Shown here: one piece after another, positions 17,281 to 25,622 of the stretch
How the letters are laid out: each line of letters opens with the position of its first letter
Position numbering within the stretch: position 1 is the stretch's first letter
Assembly (NCBI RefSeq): GCF_000716715.1
Contig: NZ_JNYJ01000031.1
Coordinates: forward strand, 32,775-96,774
Reading direction: 5' to 3'
DNA from: Dactylosporangium aurantiacum
Lineage (GTDB): Bacteria; Actinomycetota; Actinomycetes; Mycobacteriales; Micromonosporaceae
DNA length: 64,000 nt
The notes under the pieces: generated by a model
Seen by the model: only the letters and a program-made list of their open reading frames with translations
The model's database searches: none
Told to the model about the DNA's origin: nothing
Translations under genes and position numbers: made by a program

Positions 17281-17331
17281 TGAAGAATGTGATGCGAGCA
17301 GAAGAATGCGCTGGTTCAGCGGTTCATGAAT

Positions 17332-17421
17332 GCGCCTGAGGGCGCGTCGGTACGCACACCGGTTCTCCCGCGGTAGTCACCTGAGACGGGTCCGGTTTCG
17401 CCACTGGCTCCCCACCGGACC
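17332..17421 (-). ncRNA. candidate structured 5' leader RNA (unidentified)
   Basis: Within the 417-bp gene-free stretch 17248-17664, the minus strand can fold into consecutive hairpins: GGTCCGGT (17421-17414) with ACCGGACC (17396-17389), enclosing an inner GCC-AGT-GGC (17408-17400) and purine-rich internal-loop bases (GGGGA/GA); TCTC/GAGA with inner GGT/ACC (17386-17364); and GCGCC-CTCA-GGCGC (17345-17332). It sits upstream of a terminator-like hairpin and the small membrane/collagen-like genes. I could not match it to a known riboswitch class. The remainder of this stretch (17422-17664) shows nothing recognisable. Confidence 0.4.
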
Positions 17422-17664
17422 AATTGGCGACCAAGGACGCCCGGTGGATCATCGCTTTCCCCGCCAGCCGTGATCGGCTGGTCCACTCAAGGTAGCCGCC
17501 AGGGTGCGGCAAGGTTGTCAGCAACCGAGTGGCACCCGACCGGCCCGGTCGGATGACAGCCATACCCGCATCGTGCCGGGCCGGTTACTGCGGGTCGCGG
17601 GATTTGGGCGTACCGGCGAACCGTGCAATGCGGCAGGGATCCAGCCGCGTGCCGGCCGGAGGTG

Positions 17665-18195
17665 TCAGACGGCGTCCGGGCCCAGTGGCGGCGCGGCCTC
17701 CTGGAGCAGGGCGAGCCGGGTCGAGCCGAGGAGCACCGCGGCGACCGCGAGCCGCCACACGATGATGCCGAACTCCGTCACCGTGGTGTGGCCGGTGCCG
17801 AAGCGGCCGTTGACCCCCTCCAGGCCCGGGAAGCTGACGATCAGCATGACCGCGGCCGCGGCGGCGGTCGCCGGGGGCAGCCACCGGCGGCGGGTCCGCT
17901 CGAACGCCACCCACGCGCCGATCGCGACCAGCACCGTGCCGGCGATCAGGATCATCGCCACGGTCAGCGACACGGGCCGGTGCCCGTCCAGGCGGCTCGC
18001 GCCGTAGATGCCCCAGCCGGTCCACTCGACGCCGCCGCGCAGCAGCAGCACCTCGCCGCTCTCCGCGACGCCGGTGTTGTCCTCGCTGGCCCACGGCATG
18101 CTCATCGCGAGCACCGCGCCCAGGGCGCCGACGAGCGCGACGACGCGGGCCCCCATGCCGGCCAAGGAGAACTCGGCGCGCTGTGGTGCGGTCAT
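17665..18195 (-). CDS. hypothetical four-helix membrane protein
   Basis: The 176-residue protein has four predicted membrane helices (about 15-33, 75-95, 104-122, 140-160) with a loop containing GVEWTGWGIYG after the first. No known family is recognised. The ATG at 18195 (MTAPQRAEFS) is preferred over upstream in-frame codons, which run into the MarR gene. It lies 70 bp downstream of marR on the same strand and may be co-transcribed with it. Confidence 0.7.
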   Translation of the reverse strand: MTAPQRAEFSLAGMGARVVALVGALGAVLAMSMPWASEDNTGVAESGEVLLLRGGVEWTGWGIYGASRLDGHRPVSLTVAMILIAGTVLVAIGAWVAFERTRRRWLPPATAAAAAVMLIVSFPGLEGVNGRFGTGHTTVTEFGIIVWRLAVAAVLLGSTRLALLQEAAPPLGPDAV

Positions 18196-18265
18196 GGTCG
18201 TAGACCGTAGTGGATGCACCGGGTCCGCCGTCCAGCCCGGGCTTCTTCTCACCACCCGGGGGACG

Positions 18266-18748
18266 TCAGCGCTTCCGCCGGCCGAGCTGACGGTAGCCCG
18301 GGTGCACACCCGGAGTGAGGCCCTGCTGGTCGGCGATGCGCTGCAGCAGCCCCGCGAGCTGCGCGCGCTCCTGCGGGTCGAGCGCGGCGCAGACGTCGTC
18401 GTCGTGGGCCCGGGCGAGCTGCCGCATCTCCATGAGCACCTGCCGGCCCTCGTCGGTGAGGTGCAGGGCGTGGTGGCGCCGGTCGCTCACCCCCGGCCGC
18501 CGCTCGACGAGGCCCTTGTGGTCGAGCAGGTCGAGGATCGCCACCACCCGGCTCGGCACCACACCCATGTCGGCGGCGACCGACTGCTGGCTGCGCCCCG
18601 GCGCCCCGGCGATCATCCGCAGCAACCCCACCTCCGGCGGCGTCAGGCCGAGCGCTTCGACACGCTCGGCGAACCGGCCGGCGGCGTGCGCACCGACCTG
18701 CGCGATGAGGAACGCCGCGCCCTGCGGAGGTTGCCCGGGACTACCCAC
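18266..18748 (-). CDS. MarR family transcriptional regulator
   Basis: The 160-residue protein has the MarR winged helix: LTPPEVGLLRMI, SQQSVAADMGVVPSRVVAILDLLDHKGLVERR and the DRR wing (SDRRHHALHLTDEG). MarR proteins repress until a small phenolic or lipophilic ligand or oxidant binds. The GTG at 18748 is six bases after a TAGACT box on the minus strand, so it is probably leaderless. It is divergent from a membrane protein gene, with two palindromes between them as probable operators. Confidence 0.9.
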   Translation of the reverse strand: MGSPGQPPQGAAFLIAQVGAHAAGRFAERVEALGLTPPEVGLLRMIAGAPGRSQQSVAADMGVVPSRVVAILDLLDHKGLVERRPGVSDRRHHALHLTDEGRQVLMEMRQLARAHDDDVCAALDPQERAQLAGLLQRIADQQGLTPGVHPGYRQLGRRKR

Positions 18749-18761
18749 AGCGCTAGTCTAC

Positions 18762-18789
18762 TGAACAATTCACCACAGTGAACCATTCA
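18762..18789. promoter_or_regulatory. paired palindromes, probable MarR operators
   Basis: TGAACAATTCA (18762-18772) and TGAACCATTCA (18779-18789) are both TGAA-N3-TTCA inverted repeats and start 17 bp apart in the divergent intergenic region. The first sits directly upstream of the -10 box of marR, so binding there would block its own transcription. Operator assignment is by position and symmetry. Confidence 0.65.
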
Positions 18790-18809
18790 CTCCATGAAGG
18801 GATGCTCCG

Positions 18810-19502
18810 ATGGCCACGCAGGTCACCGCCACCCGCACCGCCCAGGGCGGCCCACCCCTCGGCGTCCTCGGCGTCGTCGTCACCGCCCTGTTCGTCGCCG
18901 GTCTCGTCCTGGGCACGGCCCTGGCCGGCGGCTCCCCGTTCCCGTCGCCGTTCGGCGAGGCGGCGCCGATCGTCGCGTACTTCCAGGACCACGCCTTCGC
19001 CGTCCGCGTCGGCGGCGCCTTCCAGTTCGCCGCCGCGATCCCGCTCGCCATCTACGCCGCGACCGCCTCGTCCCGCCTGCACCATCTCGGCATCCGCGCC
19101 CCCGGCGCCACCATCGCCCTCGCCGGCGGCCTGCTCGCCGCCACGTTCCTGGCCGCCTCGGGCCTGACCTGCTGGACCCTTTCCCAGCCCGCCGTGACCG
19201 GCGCCCCCGACCTGATCCGCCCGCTGCAGCTGCTCGCGTTCGCCGCCGGCGGCCCCGGCCACGTGGTGCCGCTGGGCCTGCTGCTCGCCGGGATCGCCGT
19301 GCCGGGCCTGCTCGCCGGCCTGCTGCCGCGGTGGCTCGCGTGGACCGGGCTGGCCGGCGCGGCGGTCGCCGAGCTGGCCACGCTGAGCCTGCTGGTGGAG
19401 GGCGCCGCGTACCTGCTGCCGGTGGCGAGGTTCGCAGGGCTGGCGTGGCTGGTAGCGGTGGGGTTCAAGCTGCCGCTGCACCGGACACGCGCCAACGCCT
19501 GA
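18810..19502 (+). CDS. multi-pass membrane protein (DUF4386-like)
   Basis: The 230-residue protein has six predicted membrane helices and the overall pattern of DUF4386-type proteins (FQDHAFAVRVGGAFQFAAAIPLAIYAA in the second helix region). Function unknown. GAAGGG lies upstream of the ATG at 18810. It is divergent from marR and most likely its regulated target. Confidence 0.75.
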   Translation: MATQVTATRTAQGGPPLGVLGVVVTALFVAGLVLGTALAGGSPFPSPFGEAAPIVAYFQDHAFAVRVGGAFQFAAAIPLAIYAATASSRLHHLGIRAPGATIALAGGLLAATFLAASGLTCWTLSQPAVTGAPDLIRPLQLLAFAAGGPGHVVPLGLLLAGIAVPGLLAGLLPRWLAWTGLAGAAVAELATLSLLVEGAAYLLPVARFAGLAWLVAVGFKLPLHRTRANA

Positions 19503-19648
19503 CGCCTTTCCTCGTGTCGCGGTGAGCGTGGCGCGGGCGCGACGGCCGCTGCATGCCGGTGGCGCGGCCGGTGATGGCGCCGTCGCCGGACTGCGGGGAT
19601 GGCTGCGGGCGGCGGTTTCTGTCGTACCCCGGGGTTACGGTGACGGCC

Positions 19649-20113
19649 ATGGCGATCCCAGAGCGCGTGCCGATCACGCACGAGCCCGACTACCGCACCA
19701 GCCACATCGGTCACTACTCCGGCGGGCAGTTCTTCGGGTCGGTCACCGCCACCCTCGACGACGGCGCGCCGGCCACCGACTCCGCGGACTGGCCGCGGCA
19801 CAAGCGCTGGTATGCGGTGCTGCACCGTTTCGCCGGCGACGGCACGCACACCGGTTCGGACATCTGGTTCGCCGGCACCAGCGAGCAGGAGCAGGCCTCC
19901 GTCGAGCTGGCCGAGCGGCGCCTCGACACGTGGATCGCGGCGCTGCCCGAGCGCAGGTTCGGCGACATCGCCGTCAAGCTCTTCCAGGTCACGGTGGACG
20001 GGCACGTGTTCGGCCTCGTCGACCAGTCCGACGACTACGACGCCGACCACGCCGAGTTCCTCCCGGACGAGCTCGGCTTCGACCCGCCCTGGGACGGCGA
20101 ATACGACACCTGA
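19649..20113 (+). CDS. conserved hypothetical protein of actinobacteria
   Basis: The 154-residue soluble protein has the conserved features HEPDYRTSHIG near the start, KRWYAVLHRFAGDGTHTGSD in the middle and a DPPWDGEYDT end. Similar proteins are, from memory, sometimes labelled formate hydrogenlyase regulatory protein HycA; no function is supported here. TACGGT (19636-19641) lies seven bases before the ATG at 19649, so it is probably leaderless. Confidence 0.7.
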   Translation: MAIPERVPITHEPDYRTSHIGHYSGGQFFGSVTATLDDGAPATDSADWPRHKRWYAVLHRFAGDGTHTGSDIWFAGTSEQEQASVELAERRLDTWIAALPERRFGDIAVKLFQVTVDGHVFGLVDQSDDYDADHAEFLPDELGFDPPWDGEYDT

Positions 20114-20234
20114 CGCAACGACCGCCGCGCGCACAACGCCTCGCCCGGAACGCTTCCAGCATTTGGTCCGCGCCGAGGGATCCGTCGCATGGCGTCGGTG
20201 ATCGGGCCGCGTGGCGTCAACTTGCCCTGGGGCG

Positions 20235-21128
20235 TCAGCGGGCCGGACGGGCGCTGGCGGTTGGGCGGGCCGTTGGTCCGCTGGCGCGGGAGCCGGATCC
20301 GCCCGTGGTGCGCAGGTTCGCGTCGGTGACGGCGGTGGCGGTGGCCGTGGTGCCGGAGAGGAGGCCGATGACGGTGACCTGGTCGCCGGTCTTCACGTCG
20401 GCGATGGCGGCGTCGCCGGCGTTGACCTTCGTCGTCGCGTTTACGGCGAACGTGGTCTCGTACCCGTCCTCGCTCTTGACCGTGATGGACGTGACGCTGA
20501 CGGCGGCGACGGTGCCGGACTGGAGGCGTTGGGTGACGTACGTGCCGGTGCTGTCCCTGCCCACGAAGTCGCCGTGCAGAGCGCGGGACAGCTCCGCTCC
20601 CCCGCGAGCGCCAGGCACGCCCCCGCCGCCGCCTTGACCGCCGCGGGGCATGCCACCTTGACCACCGCTAGGCATGCCGCCGGGACCACCAGCGCCGCCA
20701 CCGCCACCCTGACCGCCCGCACCACCCTGACCGTCGCCACCCTCGGCAGCACCGCCACCCTGAGCAGCACCGCCATCCTGAGCAGCACCGCCATCCTGAG
20801 CAGCGCCGCCGCCCTGGGCAGCGCCGCCGCCCTGGGCAGAGCCGCCGTAGCCGCCGGGCCGGCCCGCGCCGTTCTGGCCCTGCTGGTTGGCCACGAAAGG
20901 GCCGGCGTTGGCCACCGCGGCCCCGCCCCCGATGACGACCACCGCTGACACCACGGCGACCGCGCCGAGCTTCCACCGCGACGGGCGGCCGGCCGGGACG
21001 AACGGCACCGCGGCAGCGGCCCACGGAGGCGCCGGCGAAGGCGAGGGCGCCGCAGCGGGAACACCCGCAGACGGCGGCGGGACAGGCGTCGGGTTCGGGC
21101 CGGCGCCGGGCGAGGTAGGTGAGGTCAT
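20235..21128 (-). CDS. membrane-anchored Gly-rich protein with DUF5666-like domain
   Basis: The 297-residue protein has a Pro/Ser-rich cytoplasmic N-terminus (1-45), one membrane segment (53-75), a long Gly/Gln/Ala-rich stretch (about 80-180) with repeats of GGAAQ and GGQGG type, and a C-terminal beta domain (about 185-275; GTVAAVSVTSITVKSEDG) resembling DUF5666. An exported, surface-exposed protein is inferred. The 121 bp between it and the previous gene hold nothing recognisable. Confidence 0.7.
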   Translation of the reverse strand: MTSPTSPGAGPNPTPVPPPSAGVPAAAPSPSPAPPWAAAAVPFVPAGRPSRWKLGAVAVVSAVVVIGGGAAVANAGPFVANQQGQNGAGRPGGYGGSAQGGGAAQGGGAAQDGGAAQDGGAAQGGGAAEGGDGQGGAGGQGGGGGAGGPGGMPSGGQGGMPRGGQGGGGGVPGARGGAELSRALHGDFVGRDSTGTYVTQRLQSGTVAAVSVTSITVKSEDGYETTFAVNATTKVNAGDAAIADVKTGDQVTVIGLLSGTTATATAVTDANLRTTGGSGSRASGPTARPTASARPAR

Positions 21129-21199
21129 CGCCCGAGCGTCACCGGCGCGGCTGTGCGCACCCTCCCGGAAGCATGCAGATCGCCTGTGAACAGCGGCGG

Positions 21200-22918
21200 C
21201 TAGTGGGACTCGCGGCTGACCCGGGGGCCCGACGAGCCGAGCAGGAAGTCGCAGTCGGCCCCGGTGTCGGCGCCGAGGACGGTGTCGACGTAGAGGCGTT
21301 CCCAGCCGCGGCGGGGGCGGGCCAGCCCGTCCAGCAGCGCCTGCGCAGGCGGGCGGGCGTCGAGCTCGGCCTGGGGTACGTCGACGTCGAGCGTGCGGGC
21401 CGGCACGTCCAGCACCACGGGGTCGCCGGTGCGGATGCGGTCGAGCGGGCCGCCGGCGGCGGCCTCGGGGGCGACGTGCAGCACGACGGTGCCGTACGCG
21501 GTGCCGCTCATCCGGCCGTCGCAGATGCGCAGCATGTCGCGCACGCCGCGGCGCAGCAGCTTCTCCGGCAGGGGCATGTTGGACACCTCGGGCATGCCGG
21601 GATAGCCCTTCGGGCCGCAGCCGCGCAGCACGAGGACGGTGTTCTCGTCGACGTCGAGCGCGGGGTCGTCGATGCGGGCGTGGAAGTCCTCGATCGAGTC
21701 GAAGACGAGGGCCGGGCCGCGGTGCCGCAGCAGCGAAGGGGTCGCGGCGGCGGGTTTGATGATCGCGCCGGCGGGGGCCAGGTTGCCGCGCAGCACGGCG
21801 ATGCCGGCGTCCGGCTGTACCGGCGACGCGAACGGACGGATGACGGACTCGTCCCAGATGGTGCCTGACGCGGCGGTCGCCATGAGCGGCGCGCCGGTGA
21901 CGGTGATCGCGGACGGGTCGAGCAGGTGCGACACCTCCCGCAGGACCGCCGCGAGGCCGCCCGCGCGGTGCAGGTCCTCCATCAGGAAGCGGCCGGCGGG
22001 CTGCAGGTCGACCAGCAGCGGCACGGCGGCGCCGACGCGGTCGAAGTCGTCGAGGGTGAGCGGCACGCCGAGCCGGCCGGCGACGGCGAGCAGGTGCACG
22101 ACGGCGTTGGTGGAGCCGCCGGTGGCGGCGAGGGTGACGATCGCGTTGTGCAGCGACGCGGCGGTGATGACGTCGCTGGGCCGGCGGCCGGCGTGCACGA
22201 TGTCCACGGCGAGCAGGCCGCTGGCGTGGGCGCGGGCCAGCAGGCGGCTGTCGGCGGCGGGGATGCCCGCGGTGCCGGGCAGCGTCATGCCGAGGGCCTC
22301 GGCAAGCAGCGCCATCGTCGAGGCGGTGCCCATCGTGTTGCAGTGGCCCCGGCTGCGGATCATCGAGGACTCCGAGTCGAGGAACGCCTGCTCGCTGAGC
22401 GTGCCGGCGCGGACCTCCTCCGACAGCCGCCACACGTCGGTGCCGCAGCCGAGGGGTACGCCGCGGAACGTGCCGGTGAGCATGGGGCCGCCGGGCACGA
22501 CCACGGCCGGCAGGTCGACGGACGCGGCGGCCATGAGCAGCGCCGGGATGGTCTTGTCGCAGCCGCCGAGGAGCACGACGCCGTCGATCGGGTTGGCGCG
22601 CAGCATCTCCTCGATCGCCATCGCGGCCATGTTGCGCCACAGCATCGCGGTCGGGCGGACCTGCGTCTCGCCGAGCGACACGACGGGCAGGTTGTGCGGC
22701 ACCCCGCCGGCCTCCCAGACGCCGCGGCTGACGTGCTCGGCGACCTCGTCCAGGTGGCGGTTGCACGGGGTCAGGTCGGAGGCGGTGTTGGCGATGGCGA
22801 TCTGGGGGCGGCTGCCGTCGAGGGCGTCGTCGGGCAGGCCGCGCCGCATCCACGCACGGTGGATGTAGGCGTTGCGGTCGTCGCCGGCGTACCACTCGGC
22901 ACTGCGCAGTCGTGACAT
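21200..22918 (-). CDS. IlvD/Edd family dehydratase (probable sugar-acid dehydratase)
   Basis: The 572-residue protein has the three conserved Cys blocks of the family: DLTPCNRHL (C52), LLGGCDKTIPA (C120) and RGHCNTMGTAST (C193), which hold the iron-sulfur cluster, plus the late DGRMSGTAYGTVVLH block. Members dehydrate dihydroxy acids (IlvD), 6-phosphogluconate (Edd) or aldonic acids such as arabinonate, xylonate or galactonate. Pairing with a divergent zinc sugar-alcohol-type dehydrogenase points to aldonate catabolism, but the substrate is open. ATG 22918. Confidence 0.88.
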   Translation of the reverse strand: MSRLRSAEWYAGDDRNAYIHRAWMRRGLPDDALDGSRPQIAIANTASDLTPCNRHLDEVAEHVSRGVWEAGGVPHNLPVVSLGETQVRPTAMLWRNMAAMAIEEMLRANPIDGVVLLGGCDKTIPALLMAAASVDLPAVVVPGGPMLTGTFRGVPLGCGTDVWRLSEEVRAGTLSEQAFLDSESSMIRSRGHCNTMGTASTMALLAEALGMTLPGTAGIPAADSRLLARAHASGLLAVDIVHAGRRPSDVITAASLHNAIVTLAATGGSTNAVVHLLAVAGRLGVPLTLDDFDRVGAAVPLLVDLQPAGRFLMEDLHRAGGLAAVLREVSHLLDPSAITVTGAPLMATAASGTIWDESVIRPFASPVQPDAGIAVLRGNLAPAGAIIKPAAATPSLLRHRGPALVFDSIEDFHARIDDPALDVDENTVLVLRGCGPKGYPGMPEVSNMPLPEKLLRRGVRDMLRICDGRMSGTAYGTVVLHVAPEAAAGGPLDRIRTGDPVVLDVPARTLDVDVPQAELDARPPAQALLDGLARPRRGWERLYVDTVLGADTGADCDFLLGSSGPRVSRESH

Positions 22919-22946
22919 CGGACCTGCTTCCCGGAAGATGGAGCCC

Positions 22947-23963
22947 GTGCGCGCATTCGTCATCATCGGCCCCGGCCGGGCTGAGGTCCAGGACGTCGAG
23001 GAACCTGTCGCCGGGCCGGGCCAGGTCGTCGTCGACGTGGAGCGGGCCGGTGTGTGCGGCACGGACGTCGAGTTCTTCACCGGCGAGATGTCCTACCTGC
23101 ATGACGGCCAGGCGCGATACCCGATCCGGATCGGGCACGAGTGGTCAGGCGTGGTCCGCGCGGCGGGGCCGGGCGTCGACCCGGGGTGGGTCGGCCGGCG
23201 GGTCACCGGCGACACCATGCTCGGTTGTGGTGTCTGCGGCAGATGTACGTCCAACCGCCAGCACCTCTGCGCGACCCGCCACGAGATCGGCATCCGCAAC
23301 GGCTGGCCGGGCGCCCTCGCCGAGCGGCTCCCGGTGCCGGTGACGGCGTTGCACCCGCTGCCGCCGCCGGTCGACCCGACGGCGGGCGCGCTCGTCGAGC
23401 CGGGCGGCAACGCGCTGCGCGCCGTCCGTGGCGCCGGACTGCGCCCCGGTGAGCGGCTGCTCGTCCTCGGCCCGGGCACGATCGGGCTGCTCGTGGCGCA
23501 GATCGCGGCCGCGCAGGGGGTCGAGGTGCACCTGCTCGGCGTCACCGCGGCGTCGGTCGAGTTCGCCCGCGGGCTCGGGCACGGCCAGGTCTGGACCGCC
23601 GGCACGCTGCCGCCGCTGCGGTGGGACGCGGTCGTCGACGCCTCCAACGCCGCGACCTCGCCGGCCCTGGCGCTGGACCTCGTCGAGCCGGGCCGGCGGG
23701 TGGTGTTCATCGGCCTGTCCGGCACGCCGAGCCTGCTCGACTCGCGAAGCCTGGCACTCAAGGACGTGACCGCGGTCGGTGTGCTCAGTGCGTCCGGAGG
23801 TCTCGCCGGTACCGTCGAGCTCTACGCCTCCGGTGCCGTCGACCCGCGCCCGCTGGTCGCGGCGACGATCGGGCTGTCCGAGGCGGCGGCCGCGCTGTCA
23901 GGGTCCCGGCCGGCCGCGTGGGGCGCCGCGCCGAAGGTGCACATCGACCCGTCGCTGCCGTGA
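22947..23963 (+). CDS. zinc-dependent medium-chain dehydrogenase
   Basis: The 338-residue protein has catalytic-zinc ligands in VCGTDVEF (C37) and GHEWSG (H64, E65), the four structural-zinc cysteines in GCGVCGRCTSNRQHLC (C94, C97, C100, C108), and a nucleotide-binding motif LGPGTIG near 180. It is like threonine/sorbitol/aldose dehydrogenases. The GTG at 22947 begins RAFVIIGPGRAEV, where homology is expected to start; an ATG at 22938 is possible. Only 28 bp separate it from the divergent dehydratase start, so both promoters must overlap; a TTCCCGGAA palindrome lies in that gap. Confidence 0.88.
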   Translation: MRAFVIIGPGRAEVQDVEEPVAGPGQVVVDVERAGVCGTDVEFFTGEMSYLHDGQARYPIRIGHEWSGVVRAAGPGVDPGWVGRRVTGDTMLGCGVCGRCTSNRQHLCATRHEIGIRNGWPGALAERLPVPVTALHPLPPPVDPTAGALVEPGGNALRAVRGAGLRPGERLLVLGPGTIGLLVAQIAAAQGVEVHLLGVTAASVEFARGLGHGQVWTAGTLPPLRWDAVVDASNAATSPALALDLVEPGRRVVFIGLSGTPSLLDSRSLALKDVTAVGVLSASGGLAGTVELYASGAVDPRPLVAATIGLSEAAAALSGSRPAAWGAAPKVHIDPSLP

Positions 23964-24017
23964 CCGCACCCCGCCACGGGCCGCGGTCGCCGGGCGGGGC
24001 GCGATACCCTTTCGCTC

Positions 24018-25382
24018 GTGCGGCACATTCGACGGATCGGCGCTCAGGCGGTCGCCGGCGCGCTCGCCGCCGGCGTGCTCGCCGCGGTGCCGGGCGTGGC
24101 GACGCCCGCGGCCGCGGCGCCGTCGGCGTGCGGGCCGAGCTTCACCGACAAGCTGACCGACACGCCGTGGCCGCTGACCCGGCTGCATCCCGAGCTCGCG
24201 TGGCCGATGACGAAGGGTGACGGGGTCATCGTCGCCGTCATCGACTCCGGCGTCGCCACCACCCACCCGTCGCTGAAGGACCAGGTCCTGCCGGGCAAGG
24301 ACTTCGTGCAGGCCAACGGCGTCGGCGACTGCGACCAGGTCGCGCACGGCACGTTCGTCGCCGGGATCATCGCCGGCCTGCGCCTGCCGGGCGCCGGGTT
24401 CTACGGGGTCGCCCCCGGCGCGAAGATCCTGCCGATCCGGGTGATGGAGGACGACCAGAAGTCCTTCGACCAGAACCTGCCGAACACGATCGCGACCGCC
24501 ATCGACTACGCCGTCGACCACGGCGCCGGCGTCATCAACCTGTCGCTGGTGACGCAGCCGACGCCGAAGCTCGCCGCGTCGGTGAGCCGGGCCCTGAGCC
24601 AGAACGTGGTCGTGGTCGCCGCAGCCGGCAACGACGGCGCCAGCCAGAACCCCAACCAGCCCGCGTACCCGGCCGCGTATGACGGTGTGCTCGCCGTCGC
24701 CGGCGTCGACGAGCAGGACAAGCACGTCTCCACGTCGACGTCCGGCGACTACGTCGACGTCGCCGCGCCCGGTGTGCGGATCCAGGGCCCCGCACCGCAG
24801 GGCGGTGGGTTCGGCCTGCGTTCCGGCGGCGGGACGAGCTTCGCCGCGCCGTACGTGGCCGGCACCGCCGCCCTGCTGCGCGCCTACTATCCGGACCTGA
24901 CGCCGCAGCAGATCGCGGACCGGATCACGTCGACCGCCGACCACCCGCCGAGCGGGCGCAACCCGCAGGTCGGGTTCGGCACGGTCAACCCGTACCGGGC
25001 GGTCGCGGCCCTCACCGGCACCGAGGCGGCGGCCGTGCCCGTGCCCGCCACCGCCGGTCTCGGCCTCGACACCGGCGGCGCACAGGAGGAGTCGCGGCTG
25101 CCGGCGATCTGGACCGCGTTCGGTGCGGTGGTCGTCGCCGCGCTCATCTGGGCGGGGCTGCTCGTGCGGCGGGTGCGCCGCGGCCAGCGCGGCGAGCCGG
25201 TGGTCCCGGCGCCGCGTTCGGAGTCCAGGCAGCCGTCGCGGGACCGGTTCGAGCCGACGGTCGGCCCGATGAACGTCCGCGCCCCCACCGTGCACCGCAC
25301 CTCGGCGTCCCGCGGCCTGGCGAACGCGTCCCGCTCGCTGAGCATGCCGACCTCCAGCGCCGGCGGCAGCGGCTCCCGCTGA
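24018..25382 (+). CDS. mycosin (type VII secretion subtilisin-like protease) 1
   Basis: The 454-residue protein has a signal peptide (1-34), an S8 protease domain with catalytic D76 (AVIDSG), H110 (VAHGTFVAG), oxyanion N205 (AAGNDG) and S274 (GGTSFAAPYVAG), two Cys (C38, C105) positioned like the mycosin disulfide, one membrane helix (about 367-387) and a cytoplasmic Arg/Ser-rich tail of about 65 residues, longer than usual. Mycosins are membrane-anchored extracellular proteases needed for ESX secretion. TACCCT (24005-24010) is seven bases from the GTG, so it is probably leaderless. It marks the left edge of the secretion locus. Confidence 0.92.
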   Translation: MRHIRRIGAQAVAGALAAGVLAAVPGVATPAAAAPSACGPSFTDKLTDTPWPLTRLHPELAWPMTKGDGVIVAVIDSGVATTHPSLKDQVLPGKDFVQANGVGDCDQVAHGTFVAGIIAGLRLPGAGFYGVAPGAKILPIRVMEDDQKSFDQNLPNTIATAIDYAVDHGAGVINLSLVTQPTPKLAASVSRALSQNVVVVAAAGNDGASQNPNQPAYPAAYDGVLAVAGVDEQDKHVSTSTSGDYVDVAAPGVRIQGPAPQGGGFGLRSGGGTSFAAPYVAGTAALLRAYYPDLTPQQIADRITSTADHPPSGRNPQVGFGTVNPYRAVAALTGTEAAAVPVPATAGLGLDTGGAQEESRLPAIWTAFGAVVVAALIWAGLLVRRVRRGQRGEPVVPAPRSESRQPSRDRFEPTVGPMNVRAPTVHRTSASRGLANASRSLSMPTSSAGGSGSR

Positions 25383-25622
25383 CACCGGCCCGGATCGGGC
25401 GTACGACACCGGCGGGACGGCGCACGAGGCCGGCCGGACGCAGTGCCAGGCCGACCGGAACACAGTGCTAGGCCGGCCGGAACACAGCGCGACACCGGCG
25501 GGGCGCAGTGCCAGGCCGGCCGGGACACAGTGCGACACCGGCGGGGCGCAGTGCGACACCGGACCGGATCGGGCGTGTGATGCCGGCCGGGACGACGGGT
25601 CCCACCCTGGACCGGGGTGGTG
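25383..25622. repeat. irregular GC-rich repeats between two mycosin genes
   Basis: This 240-bp gene-free stretch is made of degenerate copies of units such as GACACCGGCGGGGCGCAGTG and CCAGGCCGGCCGG, repeated about eight times without a strict period. It separates the convergent mycosin genes. No gene is supported here. Confidence 0.7.

Noticed and set aside
17324..17563. A 79-codon minus-strand frame in the 17.3-17.6 kb gap
   Set aside because: No ribosome site, no recognisable protein features, and the region is better explained as structured leader RNA.
23898..25559. A 553-codon minus-strand frame opposite mycosin 1
   Set aside because: Antisense shadow of a gene with an intact S8 catalytic triad; composition is His/Arg/Gly-rich as expected for a shadow.
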